DNA from: Dehalogenimonas sp. THU2
GTDB taxonomy: Bacteria; Chloroflexota; Dehalococcoidia; Dehalococcoidales; Dehalococcoidaceae
NCBI RefSeq assembly: GCF_039749495.1
Contig: NZ_JBDLLU010000004.1
Span: 92,833 to 156,832 of the forward strand
DNA: 64,000 nt
Reading direction: 5' to 3'
The notes beneath the pieces are model-generated. The model worked only from the letters and a program-made list of their open reading frames with translations, searched no databases and was not told the DNA's origin. This document shows, piece by piece, positions 41,612 to 50,860 of the stretch; within the stretch, counting starts at the first letter, position 1, and each line of letters starts with the position of its first letter. The translations under genes were made by a program, and so were the position numbers.

Positions 41612-42208
41612 ATGAATAAATCATCGAGGTTCGTACCTACTATAAGACTGGAACAGTACGATGTGATCAACAAAAAGAACGAGGACATGGGTCAGATCCA
41701 AACCTTCGTCGTGGATATGAACGAGGGATTGATCGCGTTTGCGCTGGTGGCTTTCGGAGGCACCCTGGGTATCAGCGACAAGTGGTTCGCCCTGCCCTGG
41801 GAGGCTTTGAAGTGGCGTCCGGAAGATATGAAATTCGTCCTGGATATGCCGGCGGAAGTACTGCAGGAAGCTCCCGGCATGGACAAGGATCATTGGCTGG
41901 AAGAGATAGAGAAGTGGCAGAAAGATGAAGATATGGCGGATATCGACCGTTATTATACCCGCCACGGGTATAGGTCGTACCTGGGTGTTGTCCAGTCGGT
42001 GAACGTAAAGCGAGCCCGGCGCGTGGTGGACGCTAAATTCGAAATCAACAAGGATGTGGCGGGCGAGTTCCGGTTCAAGCTGATCGCCACCAATGGTGAG
42101 GTTATTGCGGTTTCCGAGGGTTACAACGCCAAAGCCGGTGTGCTGAACGGCATCGAGTCTGTCAGGAATAACGCACCGGATGCCCTGATCGACGACAAGA
42201 CGGGCTAG
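41612..42208 (+). CDS. PRC-barrel protein fused to a DUF1508/YegP-like domain
   Basis: A 198-residue protein. The N-terminal PRC-barrel-like domain (about 8-85) has LEQYDVINKKNEDMGQIQTF and FALPWEALKWR. A polar linker follows. The C-terminal DUF1508 unit (about 145-195) has FEINKDVAGEFRFKLIATNG and EGYNAKAGVLNGIESVRNNA, which closely follow the YegP consensus. The fusion is uncommon. AGGAG precedes the ATG. A cytoplasmic stress-related role is likely, from context. Confidence 0.8.
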   Translation: MNKSSRFVPTIRLEQYDVINKKNEDMGQIQTFVVDMNEGLIAFALVAFGGTLGISDKWFALPWEALKWRPEDMKFVLDMPAEVLQEAPGMDKDHWLEEIEKWQKDEDMADIDRYYTRHGYRSYLGVVQSVNVKRARRVVDAKFEINKDVAGEFRFKLIATNGEVIAVSEGYNAKAGVLNGIESVRNNAPDALIDDKTG

Positions 42209-42300
42209 TCTCACCTGGTCATATCTCATGCAAAGCAGGAATGGGAGCTGCCGCGACTTGCAGCGCTCCCATCCCTGTATGCCAAAACAAGGAAGAACCA

Positions 42301-43035
42301 ATGAAGAAAAAATTGACTAACCGCCAGAAATTCGTTAAAAACCAATCCACATTCATTCTGTATGGGATCATCTTCTGGGTGCCGTTGGTAATCGGTCTTT
42401 ATTTTGCTTACCTGCTGGCCGGGAGTGCCGAAAGCGTCGGACGCGGTATTCTAGGCGCGGTGGTACCTGATAACTACCTGGTATTCGGTTCCGGGATTAT
42501 CTTTTGCTTCCTGATAGTGTATTTCACCGGTCTGGTACTGAAAACGACCAACCTGGGGAAAGTGCTGTCCAAGGTGCCCGTGGTAGGCCTGTTCTTCGGA
42601 CAAGGCGAGATAATGACCATCGGCAGGCTGTCCAACATGCAGCCATGTCTTTTCCTTTATTCACCGACCTGCCTTTCTTACGGCTGGATACTCTCGGAAG
42701 AGAAGGTCAAACTGAGCAATCAGAAAGCATTATTCCCGATTATCAACGTCTATTATCCCAACGTGCCCACCCTGGTTACCGGGCAGGTTTACGCCGCCCG
42801 GAAAGACACGGTCATGAAACTTGCTAATTCGTCGCGGGAAGTTATCGATCTGCTGCTTTACGCTTTCCGCAGCCCGGCCGCGCTGGAATATATCCCATGG
42901 GAAGATGAATCGGAAGAGAATTTCATCGAACGTTCCCAGTATTTCGGGTTGAAGCTGGATACCGGTAAAAAGGATCTCGTTCTCGAGGAGATTCCCCCGG
43001 TACGGCGTAAGCGCACCTCAGCTGCAGTCGAATGA
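42301..43035 (+). CDS. DUF502-like membrane protein
   Basis: A 244-residue protein with two N-terminal helices (about 17-40 and 59-80), then LSKVPVVGLFFGQGEIMTI, which corresponds to the PLVxxIY region of DUF502. The rest is a soluble beta-rich domain with a long acidic/basic tail. DUF502 proteins have no known function. It closes the envelope cluster. Confidence 0.65.
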   Translation: MKKKLTNRQKFVKNQSTFILYGIIFWVPLVIGLYFAYLLAGSAESVGRGILGAVVPDNYLVFGSGIIFCFLIVYFTGLVLKTTNLGKVLSKVPVVGLFFGQGEIMTIGRLSNMQPCLFLYSPTCLSYGWILSEEKVKLSNQKALFPIINVYYPNVPTLVTGQVYAARKDTVMKLANSSREVIDLLLYAFRSPAALEYIPWEDESEENFIERSQYFGLKLDTGKKDLVLEEIPPVRRKRTSAAVE

Positions 43036-43187
43036 TGTTGGGTCACAAACCCACGCCATCAAGCGCCGGAATTGAGATGGCGACAGAGCGCGAATATAGG
43101 GGGTGTAAAAACGATGCTGGGGGAGGATTATAAGAGTAGCACGCTACTCATGGCGGTATTAAGATCAATTGGCGGAAGGCCGTCCGA

Positions 43188-43216
43188 TTGACCAAACGGG
43201 TATCTTCACCTATAAT
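43188..43216 (+). promoter_or_regulatory. purF promoter
   Basis: TTGACC (43188-43193) and perfect TATAAT (43211-43216) with a 17-base spacer. Transcription would start at about 43223, next to the GTG codon at 43224. Confidence 0.8.
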
Positions 43217-43223
43217 TAGTTAA

Positions 43224-44711
43224 GTGACAGGGCTGAAAATCCCGAGGAGTGATTCACCGCGAGAGGAATGCGGTGTCTTCGGTATCTACGCCCCCGCCGA
43301 AGATGTATCCCGGATCTCTTTCTTTGCCCTCTTCGCCCTTCAACATCGCGGTCAGGAATCTTCAGGCATCGCCACCGCCGACGGCCGCATCATCCATCAT
43401 TACGCCCGTATGGGTCTGGTGTCCCAGGTATTTTCCGAGCATGCGTTGAACTCGCTCAAGGGTCATACCGCAATCGGTCACAATCGCTATTCCACCGCCG
43501 GTTCAAGCTGCTCCAACAATGCACAACCGCTTATCGTCGGCGAAGGGGACAATCAGATCGCCCTGGCGCATAACGGCAACATCACCAATGCCGAAGAGTT
43601 GCGCCGGGAGCTGGACGCGCTGGGCTACCATTTCAGAACCAGTACCGATTCCGAGGTCATCGCCAACCTCATCATGTCCGCACCGTTCTCCACACTGACC
43701 GAACGCATCCGCCATGCCATGGGCCGGCTGCGCGGGGCTTATTCGGCCACTCTCCTGACCAAAGACACTCTTTACGCCATGCGCGACCCGCTTGGAGTGC
43801 GACCTCTGTGCCTGGGGACTATCGGCCATGGCGGCTGGGTTGTGGCATCGGAGACCTGCGCGCTGGGGCATATCGGCGCCGAGTTCGTCCGTGAGATAGA
43901 ACCCGGCGAGATCATCCGGATCGATGCCAACGGCGTCGAGAGTTATAAAGAAGATTCCGGCCGGCGCGCCCTGTGCATTTTTGAATATATCTATTTTGCC
44001 CGCCCCGACAGCATTATGAACAACCGCCTTCTCTACTCCGCCCGCCAGGCCATGGGCGCCGAACTGTCCCGGGAGCATCCGGTTGAGGCGGACCTGGTGG
44101 TCGGTGTACCGGATTCGGCTACGGCGGCGGGCGCGGGTTACGCCTTGGCCAGCGGCATTCCCCCGGCCGAAGGCCTGATCAAGAACCGCTATATGGGACG
44201 CACCTTCATCGAACCCACCCAGCGCATCCGCGACCTGGGAGTGAAGCTCAAGTTCAACCCGCTTCAGTCGGTGCTGGAAGGCAAACGGGTCGTCCTGGTG
44301 GATGACTCCATCGTCCGCGGCACGACCACGCCGCAGGTGATCAAGCTGTTGAAACGCGCCGGGGCCAAAGAAGTCCACATGCGCGTCTGCGCCCCGCCCA
44401 TCTGCCACCCCTGCTTTTTCGGGGTGGACATGGCCACCCGGCGTGAACTGATTGCCGCGCGCATGAGCGTCCCGGAAATCAAGGATTACATCGGTGCCGA
44501 TTCGCTGGGTTATCTCAGCGTTGAGGGGCTTATCCGGGCTGTGGGCGCGCCGAGAGACAATTTCTGCCTGGCCTGCTTCACTGGCGATTATCCGGTACCG
44601 GTGCAACTGGAGATGGACAAGCTGGCTCTGGAGGGACTGGCGACGAATAATTGCGAACCGGGTATCACCGCTGAGTTCGATGCAGAGGAAGTGCCGGCGG
44701 TGAATTACTAG
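43224..44711 (+). CDS. purF: Amidophosphoribosyltransferase
   Basis: A 495-residue enzyme, first committed step of purine synthesis. A short propeptide ends at the catalytic Cys in REECGVFGIYAP (about 16). The glutaminase domain has LFALQHRGQESSG and AHNGNITN. The PRTase domain has VVLVDDSIVRGTTTPQV (about 355). Cys in RALCIFEYIYFARPDS, ICHPCFFG and FCLACFTGDYP indicate the 4Fe-4S B. subtilis-type enzyme. The only usable start is GTG 43224, at the predicted transcription start, so the mRNA looks leaderless. Confidence 0.95.
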   Translation: MTGLKIPRSDSPREECGVFGIYAPAEDVSRISFFALFALQHRGQESSGIATADGRIIHHYARMGLVSQVFSEHALNSLKGHTAIGHNRYSTAGSSCSNNAQPLIVGEGDNQIALAHNGNITNAEELRRELDALGYHFRTSTDSEVIANLIMSAPFSTLTERIRHAMGRLRGAYSATLLTKDTLYAMRDPLGVRPLCLGTIGHGGWVVASETCALGHIGAEFVREIEPGEIIRIDANGVESYKEDSGRRALCIFEYIYFARPDSIMNNRLLYSARQAMGAELSREHPVEADLVVGVPDSATAAGAGYALASGIPPAEGLIKNRYMGRTFIEPTQRIRDLGVKLKFNPLQSVLEGKRVVLVDDSIVRGTTTPQVIKLLKRAGAKEVHMRVCAPPICHPCFFGVDMATRRELIAARMSVPEIKDYIGADSLGYLSVEGLIRAVGAPRDNFCLACFTGDYPVPVQLEMDKLALEGLATNNCEPGITAEFDAEEVPAVNY

Positions 44712-44741
44712 CGAGCTGTCAGCCTTCAGCTATCAGTTTTC

Positions 44742-44770
44742 AGCTCCGTCGAAGAACGGGGCTTTTTTTG
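44742..44770 (+). terminator. purF terminator
   Basis: AGC-CCGT (44742-44749, one unpaired T) pairs with ACGG-GCT (44756-44763), followed by a run of seven T. Confidence 0.8.
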
Positions 44771-44813
44771 TTGTCTGGGGTGGGTTCGGGGAAACTGGTG
44801 AATGGCGGCGAAA

Positions 44814-44845
44814 TAAAAAAGGGGCGGTTTTAACCGCCCCTTTTG
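44814..44845. terminator. Bidirectional terminator
   Basis: GGGGCGGTT (44821-44829) and AACCGCCCC (44832-44840), preceded by AAAAAA and followed by TTTTGTTT. It terminates the acyl-CoA dehydrogenase gene from the other side. Confidence 0.85.
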
Positions 44846-44863
44846 TTTGATCGTCAGAAAAAC

Positions 44864-46012
44864 CTAATACCGCTTGCGCAGTTCTCCGGCAATAATGTTG
44901 CGCAGGATCTGGTTGGTGCCCTCGTAGAGCTGGGTGATCTTGGCGTCCCGCATCATCTTTTCCACCGGATAATCCCGCATGTAGCCCACGCCGCCCATGA
45001 CCTGGATGGCATCGGTAGTGACGCGCATAGCCACATCAGAAGCGTACACCTTGCTCATGGAAGATTCCATGTTGGCGCTCTTCTGCAGGCCGGAATCGAC
45101 GGTGCGGGCGGAGGCGTAAATGAGGGCGCGGGCGGCCTCTATGTCCATGGCCATATTGGCCAGCATGTGCTGGACGGCCTGGAAATTGAAAACCGGCTCA
45201 CCGAACTGGACACGGTTCTTGGCGTGCTCCATTGCCGCCTCGAAGGCGCCCTGGGCGATACCGACGGCCTGGGCGCCGATGCCCGGCCGGGATTTCTCAA
45301 AAAGTTTCATGGCGTAGAAGAAGCCCATGCCTTCTTTGCCGATAAGGTTCTCAAAGGGCACCAGACAGTCGTCGAAAAGGAGTTCCCGCGTCGATGAGGC
45401 GCGGATGCCCATCTTCTTTTCCTTGCGGCCGAAGCTGAAACCGGGCGTGCCCTTTTCCACGATAATGGCCGAAAGGCCGCGGGCGCTTTTACCGGGTTCG
45501 GTTCGGACGATAAGGGTGTAAAGGTCGGCGTCGCCGCCGTTGGTGATAAAACGCTTGCTCCCGTTAATTAGGTAGCCGTTTTCCGTCTTGACCGCGGTGG
45601 TCTTGACTGCGCCTGCGTCGGAGCCGGCGGTCTCTTCGGTGATGGCGAAAGCGCAAAGCTTGGCGCCGGAGGCGATATCCGGCAGGAAGCGGGCTTTCTG
45701 TTCCGCCGAGCCGTTGTCGATGAGGATATCGGAACCCAGAAAGTTAGCGGCATAGGACACGGCCACGCCGCCGCAGACGCGGGCGAACTGCTCGGTAGCC
45801 AGGCACAACTCAAAGGCGCCGCCGCCGATGCCGCCTAGTTCCTCCGGGATGGCGATGCCGAACAGGCCGGAAGCGGCGATCTCCTTCATGATCTCGGTGG
45901 GGAATTGCTCTTTTTCATCCAGCTCGGCGCGGACCGGCAGAACCTTTTCCTCGGCGATGGTGCGGGCCAGGTCCTGGACGGTGGTTTGAAGTTCATTCAA
46001 AAAATATTCCAC
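44864..46012 (-). CDS. Acyl-CoA dehydrogenase
   Basis: A 382-residue flavoenzyme introducing the 2,3 double bond in acyl-CoA. It has FAITEETAGSDAGAV (about 121-135), GSKRFITNG, QVMGGVGYMRDYPVE and the catalytic Glu in LYEGTNQILRN (about 365). Length is standard. It is monocistronic, far from the crotonase/dehydrogenase pair at 7-9 kb, and no ETF genes lie near. It would supply the substrate for that pair. Confidence 0.94.
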   Translation of the reverse strand: MEYFLNELQTTVQDLARTIAEEKVLPVRAELDEKEQFPTEIMKEIAASGLFGIAIPEELGGIGGGAFELCLATEQFARVCGGVAVSYAANFLGSDILIDNGSAEQKARFLPDIASGAKLCAFAITEETAGSDAGAVKTTAVKTENGYLINGSKRFITNGGDADLYTLIVRTEPGKSARGLSAIIVEKGTPGFSFGRKEKKMGIRASSTRELLFDDCLVPFENLIGKEGMGFFYAMKLFEKSRPGIGAQAVGIAQGAFEAAMEHAKNRVQFGEPVFNFQAVQHMLANMAMDIEAARALIYASARTVDSGLQKSANMESSMSKVYASDVAMRVTTDAIQVMGGVGYMRDYPVEKMMRDAKITQLYEGTNQILRNIIAGELRKRY

Positions 46013-46147
46013 GATTACTCCTTGTCAGGTCTTGTTGAGCGGAGGTTCAACGAATTGGGGCTATTATAGGCTTTCGTTGAAGGATTGTTCAAGTCATATT
46101 GAGATTGGCAATCTTACAGGCTGGGACCAGCATTTATCGGAGCTTGA

Positions 46148-46183
46148 TTGACAGTCACCCGGCGGCGTTATACGATATATCGT
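46148..46183 (+). promoter_or_regulatory. Promoter with overlapping palindrome before the MMPL pump
   Basis: Perfect TTGACA (46148-46153) and TACGAT (46171-46176), 17-base spacer. ACGATATATCGT (46172-46183) is a perfect 12-base palindrome covering the -10, as expected for a repressor site. Confidence 0.65.
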
Positions 46184-46205
46184 TATTCAGCTAAGCGAGG
46201 TGTAA

Positions 46206-48488
46206 GTGAACAATATTTTTAAGCGTTTGGGGCATTTCATCGAGGATCAGCGCGGACTGGTCATCATGTTCAGTGTTTTGCTGCTGGTCGGCGCCATGTT
46301 CGGGGCAACCCGGCTGACCTGGGCTACCGGCATCGAGACGATGATGTCCACCGATTCCCAGGTTTATCAGGATTTCCAGGAATTCAATGAACACTTCGGT
46401 GCTGAATCGGTCATCGTCCTGGCGCGGGCGGACAACCTGTCGAATCTGGTCGACCTGGATAATATCGTTGCCCTGGACACGGTTGAACAGGAAATGAGTG
46501 CCGCGGACGGTGTGCTGTCTGTGGTTGGTCCCGGTTTCGCCCTGAGGCAGGCAATGGCACAGATGACCGGCTCTGCGGTGTTGCCACCGGATCAGGCTAC
46601 ATTGGAAGCCATCCTCCTCGATAACGGCGCCGTGCGCTCAGAGATGAAGCCGTTCTTCCCTTCCGACACCTTCGGCATCGTCATCATCACCATGGAGGGT
46701 GGGGTGACGCCGGAGCAGGTCACCGAAACGGTCAATGCCGCCAAAACATCTATCGGCGGTGTCTCCTTCGATGGCATTCAGGCCTCGGTCACCGGGGCAT
46801 CGGTTATCTTTGCCGAGATGCAGACATTGATGAGTAAAAGCATGAGTACCATGATTGGTATCTCCATGCTATTGATGCTCATTATCCTGGCTGTTGTTTT
46901 TTCGGTACGCGGCTTCTTCGTCTGGCGGTGGCTGCCGCTGGGGGCGGTCGTTATCGGCAGTGTTTACGCCTTCGGCATGATGGGCTGGATATCGATACCG
47001 ATCACCATGGTTACTATGGCCATCCTGCCTATCCTCATCGGTCTGGGTGTCGATTACGCCGTCCAGTTCCACAATCGTTATGATGAAGAAGCCCGTCGCG
47101 GGGAGACGGTGGCGGCAGCCATCATCGACTCCGTGACCCACATCGGCCCGGCCATTCTCATCGCCATTATCGCCGCCGGCCTGGGTTTTGCCGCCCTGTT
47201 CCTCTCTCCGGTGCCGATGATCCGGCAATTCGGCACTATTCTCATCATCGGCGTCATCGCCTGCTACCTGGTGTCGCTCTTTATACTGCTTCCGGTACTC
47301 TATGCTCATGACCGCCGCAAGCACATCAAGGCTGCCGCGGGCAAGAATTCCGTCATCGTCGATAATCGAACCGGTATCGTCGAACGATGGTTGGGGAAAC
47401 TGGCGCCATGGGTCATCCGCAATCCGGTGCTGATCATCTCCATTGCCGCCGTCTTTACCATCATTGGCGTGGGGTTGGACAGCCGTATCGAGACGGAAAC
47501 CGACGAAAATAAGTATATATCTCAAGACTTACCGTTGATGAAGGACTTCAACGAATTGGCAGCTCTTTCCGGCGGCTCCGCGGCGTTCAATGTACTGGTG
47601 AAAGCCGACAACGTCACCCGCCCGGAAGTGCTCACCTGGATGCTGGAAGCCCAGGGCGGAATGCTGACCCAGTCGGTCATTCCGGTGGTGGGGGTCACCG
47701 GCATCGCCGATACCGTGGCCCAGATCGGCCAGGGCCAGATACCGCCGAATCAGGAAGCCATCGATCAGATGCTAGGTTTCGTGCCGGAACTCCTCAAGGC
47801 AAATCTGTTGACCGATGATAAATCGATGGCTAACATCACCGTTCTCACCGGTCCGGGGCTCAACACCGAGGATCTCAAAGCTTTAAAGACGGTGGTCGAA
47901 GGTTACCTGGCTTCGCCGCCTGCAGGGGTGACGGCCACGGTTACCGGTCAGGGTGTCATCGGTATCGAACTCATGAACTCATTGACGTCAGGACGGGTCG
48001 AGATGACGCTTCTCGGCATCGGCCTGGTATTTCTGGGATTGTTCGTTCTTTTCAGGCTGAATCTGGTGAGGGCGCTTATTGCCACGCTGCCGATCGCCAT
48101 GATCATCGGCTGGTCGAGCGTGGTGATGTACCTTGGGGATATAAAATACACCGCCCTGACCGCCACATTGGGATCACTGATCATCGGCATCGGCGTGGAG
48201 TTCACCATCCTGATGATGATGCGTTACCAGGAGGAGCGGAAAAAGGGTGAAAATCCGGCGGTGGCCATGACCACCGCCATGACCAAGATCGGCCGGGCGG
48301 TCATCACCTCCGGTCTGACAGTGGTCGGCGGTTTCGGGGCGCTGCTCTTCGCCCGTGACTTCCCCATTCTGACAGATTTCGGCGCGGTGACCATGATCAA
48401 CGTCGGCTTCGCACTTGTGTCGAGTCTGGTGGTTTTACCGACGATCATCGTGGCGATCGATATGAGGAAAGAACGGAAGCTGGCCTGA
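46206..48488 (+). CDS. MMPL/RND-family exporter (HAE3-like)
   Basis: A 760-residue inner-membrane pump with two related halves of about six helices each. Each half has a helix, a large external loop, then a helix bundle. TM1 lies at about 18-36 and a first bundle at about 210-385. The second half starts near 410 with its bundle at about 600-755. GVDYAVQFHNRYDEE and GVEFTILMMMRYQEE are the paired family motifs at equivalent places. It probably exports lipids or hopanoid-like or amphipathic compounds. The start is GTG after GAGG. No adaptor or TetR gene is adjacent. Confidence 0.88.
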   Translation: MNNIFKRLGHFIEDQRGLVIMFSVLLLVGAMFGATRLTWATGIETMMSTDSQVYQDFQEFNEHFGAESVIVLARADNLSNLVDLDNIVALDTVEQEMSAADGVLSVVGPGFALRQAMAQMTGSAVLPPDQATLEAILLDNGAVRSEMKPFFPSDTFGIVIITMEGGVTPEQVTETVNAAKTSIGGVSFDGIQASVTGASVIFAEMQTLMSKSMSTMIGISMLLMLIILAVVFSVRGFFVWRWLPLGAVVIGSVYAFGMMGWISIPITMVTMAILPILIGLGVDYAVQFHNRYDEEARRGETVAAAIIDSVTHIGPAILIAIIAAGLGFAALFLSPVPMIRQFGTILIIGVIACYLVSLFILLPVLYAHDRRKHIKAAAGKNSVIVDNRTGIVERWLGKLAPWVIRNPVLIISIAAVFTIIGVGLDSRIETETDENKYISQDLPLMKDFNELAALSGGSAAFNVLVKADNVTRPEVLTWMLEAQGGMLTQSVIPVVGVTGIADTVAQIGQGQIPPNQEAIDQMLGFVPELLKANLLTDDKSMANITVLTGPGLNTEDLKALKTVVEGYLASPPAGVTATVTGQGVIGIELMNSLTSGRVEMTLLGIGLVFLGLFVLFRLNLVRALIATLPIAMIIGWSSVVMYLGDIKYTALTATLGSLIIGIGVEFTILMMMRYQEERKKGENPAVAMTTAMTKIGRAVITSGLTVVGGFGALLFARDFPILTDFGAVTMINVGFALVSSLVVLPTIIVAIDMRKERKLA

Positions 48489-48516
48489 GTCAAGACTTAA
48501 CCGGCAGCGAATAGAA

Positions 48517-48548
48517 GAAAAAGGGCTGGAATTTGCCAGCCCTTTTTC
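48517..48548. terminator. Bidirectional terminator
   Basis: GAAAAAGGGCTGG and CCAGCCCTTTTTC pair over 13 bases around AATTTG. It ends the pump gene and the opposing flavodoxin gene. Confidence 0.88.
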
Positions 48549-48569
48549 TTTTAGAACAACTACATGATG

Positions 48570-49010
48570 TCAAATCACACCGGTTAGCTCTTTAGCCCAT
48601 TCTCCGGCACGCTTCAGTTCACCGTCTTTGAGCGGACCCTTTTCGCTATTCACGAAAAAGCAGGCGGGCGGTGACTTCAGTTTGGCGCCTTTATCCTGCA
48701 GACTGGCGGCAATTCTTTCAGCGGCGTAGCCGAACATTTTAACCCATTTAGTTGAAAAACGGGTGTCGAATGTCGCGACGGTTATGCCACCCAGGGCGGA
48801 ATCGGGTATTTCATCGATGAATGCCTGCAACGGTTTGGTTGGGCGGCCGCCCTGGGTCGGGGAGCCGACGATGAGGAGGTCACAGGTTCTCACATCGTCG
48901 CGGCTAGCTTCGCTTGCCCGAAGGACCCTGGCGCTGATACTCTCGCCGATAGCGCGAGCGACAGCCTCTGTATTGCCGTAACAGGAATCATAGACAACCA
49001 AGACATTCAT
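48570..49010 (-). CDS. Flavodoxin-like protein
   Basis: A 146-residue flavodoxin-fold protein. The FMN phosphate loop is VVYDSCYGNTEAVARAI (about 5-21). GSPTQGGRPTKPLQAF and VATFDTRFSTKW complete the flavin site. It is somewhat short and lacks the long-chain insertion. Electron transfer to an unknown partner is likely. It lies downstream of argS on the same strand, separated by 77 bases. Confidence 0.85.
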   Translation of the reverse strand: MNVLVVYDSCYGNTEAVARAIGESISARVLRASEASRDDVRTCDLLIVGSPTQGGRPTKPLQAFIDEIPDSALGGITVATFDTRFSTKWVKMFGYAAERIAASLQDKGAKLKSPPACFFVNSEKGPLKDGELKRAGEWAKELTGVI

Positions 49011-49087
49011 AGCACACCTCTCCGGAGAGTGTACGCCTAAACCGAATCCGTTACAACGGAGAGGGGAAGCTGGGCGAGTATATTAAG

Positions 49088-50761
49088 CTACATACACTCC
49101 GGCGCAGACATCCCCATCAGGTGCAGCGTCCTGGCGAGTACGGTGCGAGCCGCCACCGAGAGTTTCAATCGGGCTTTGCTGAGGCACTCGTCCGCTGAGA
49201 CGACGCGGCAGTCTTTGTAGAAGGAGTGGAAGGCGGTAGCCAGCACCTGGGCGTAATAGGCCAGGTGGTGCGGTTCCATGGTATCAGCCACCTGGGCGAT
49301 GATCTCCGGCAGAAGCAGCATCTTGCGCAGGAGTTCCAGTTCCGCCGGTTCGACCAGTTTGGTCACGTCACCGTCGGAGTAATCGATCTGCCGGTCGCGG
49401 GCCAGACCGATGATGGAGCAGATTCGGGCGTGGGCGTACTGGACGTAGTACACTGGGTTCTCCGCGGACTGTTTCTTGGCCAGTTCCAGGTCGAAGTCCA
49501 TCTGGGAATCGGCGCTGCGAGCCAGGAAATTGAAGCGGCAGGCGTCGGCGCCGACCTCGTCGAGGACTTCCCGTAGGGTGATGATCTCACCGGTGCGCTT
49601 GGACAGCCGGACCATCTCTTCGCCGCGGCGCAGCGTCACCAGCTGAGAGATGATGATGTGGAGGCGTGCCGGGTCGATATCCAGTGCCTGGAGCACCGCC
49701 TTCATCCGGGAGATATGACCCTGATGATCGGCGCCCCAGATGTTGATGCCCTTATCGAAGCCGCGGCGGACGAACTTGTCGTAGTGGTAAGCGATGTCCG
49801 AGGCGAAATAGGTCGGCGTGCCGTCGGAGCGGACGATGACGTTATCCTTGCTCTCGCCGAGGGCGGTGGAGGTGAACCACACGGCGCCTTCCTTCTCCAC
49901 GACAAAACCCGCTTTGTTAAGCATTTCGATAACGGCGTCGTATTCACCACTATCGTACAGGCTCTGCTCGGAGAACCAGCGGTCGAAGCTGACGCCCAGG
50001 CTTGAAAGGTCCTGACGTATGACATCCAACATCTTTTTCAGACCGACCAACCCCAGTTGTTCCAGCGCCTCGGCTTCCGGCAGGTCGAGGAATCGTTCCC
50101 CCTCTTCCTGCAGGATGTCGCGGGCTAGGTCTTTCATATAATGGCCGAAGTAACCCTCGGCCGGCATCTCAACGTCCTTGCCCAACTGCTGCAGGTAGCG
50201 GGTATACAGCGACCGCTTGAAGGACATGACCTGGTTGCCAGCGTCATTGACATAATATTCCTGTTGAACATCGAAGCCGGCCGCTTTTAGCGCTGCCGCC
50301 AGGGCGCTGCCCAGAACGGCGCCGCGGCCGTGACCGACGTGGATGGGGCCGGTGGGATTGGCGGAGACGTATTCTATCTGGACTTTCTTTCCGGCACCGG
50401 TGTCAATGTTGCCGTAGCATTCACCTGACTCGATAACCGCTTCCACCTGCTCGGTGATCCAGGCATCGGACAGAGTGAAATTGATAAATCCGGGCGGCGC
50501 CACGGTGACGCTCTTGACCTCCGGTATCCGCGGGATGAATTCAACCAGCACCGCGGCGATATCCAGGGGCTTCATGCCGGTGGAACGCGCCATTTTGAGG
50601 GGCAGGGAGGCGGCGTAGTCGCCGTGGGCAGTGTTCTGGGGGTGCTCGATGATGATGGGTGGCAGGCTGACGGCCGGCAGTTTGCCGGCTTCCTGCGCCT
50701 GTGCGGCGGCTTTGGCCAAAAGGTCGATAATTACTTTTTTAACAGATAGAATTCCGTTCAA
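49088..50761 (-). CDS. argS: Arginyl-tRNA synthetase
   Basis: A 557-residue class I synthetase. It has an N-terminal Arg-specific domain, then the HIGH motif as NPTGPIHVGHGRGAVLG (about 129-145), the KMSKS-equivalent MVRLSKRTGEII (about 377) and a C-terminal helical anticodon-binding domain ending MGMSAPECM. The start is TTG 50761, with GGAG eight bases upstream. A TATAAT on the minus strand at 50800-50805 probably belongs to its promoter. Confidence 0.95.
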   Translation of the reverse strand: MNGILSVKKVIIDLLAKAAAQAQEAGKLPAVSLPPIIIEHPQNTAHGDYAASLPLKMARSTGMKPLDIAAVLVEFIPRIPEVKSVTVAPPGFINFTLSDAWITEQVEAVIESGECYGNIDTGAGKKVQIEYVSANPTGPIHVGHGRGAVLGSALAAALKAAGFDVQQEYYVNDAGNQVMSFKRSLYTRYLQQLGKDVEMPAEGYFGHYMKDLARDILQEEGERFLDLPEAEALEQLGLVGLKKMLDVIRQDLSSLGVSFDRWFSEQSLYDSGEYDAVIEMLNKAGFVVEKEGAVWFTSTALGESKDNVIVRSDGTPTYFASDIAYHYDKFVRRGFDKGINIWGADHQGHISRMKAVLQALDIDPARLHIIISQLVTLRRGEEMVRLSKRTGEIITLREVLDEVGADACRFNFLARSADSQMDFDLELAKKQSAENPVYYVQYAHARICSIIGLARDRQIDYSDGDVTKLVEPAELELLRKMLLLPEIIAQVADTMEPHHLAYYAQVLATAFHSFYKDCRVVSADECLSKARLKLSVAARTVLARTLHLMGMSAPECM

Positions 50762-50860
50762 GTCGGCTACTCCAAGTTTGAGTCGTTTGAATAGGCTAGA
50801 TTATAGCATAGTCGGGTTTAGTTGAGATGTTTTTAGGTATCTTCCGAACGCCGGACAGCC

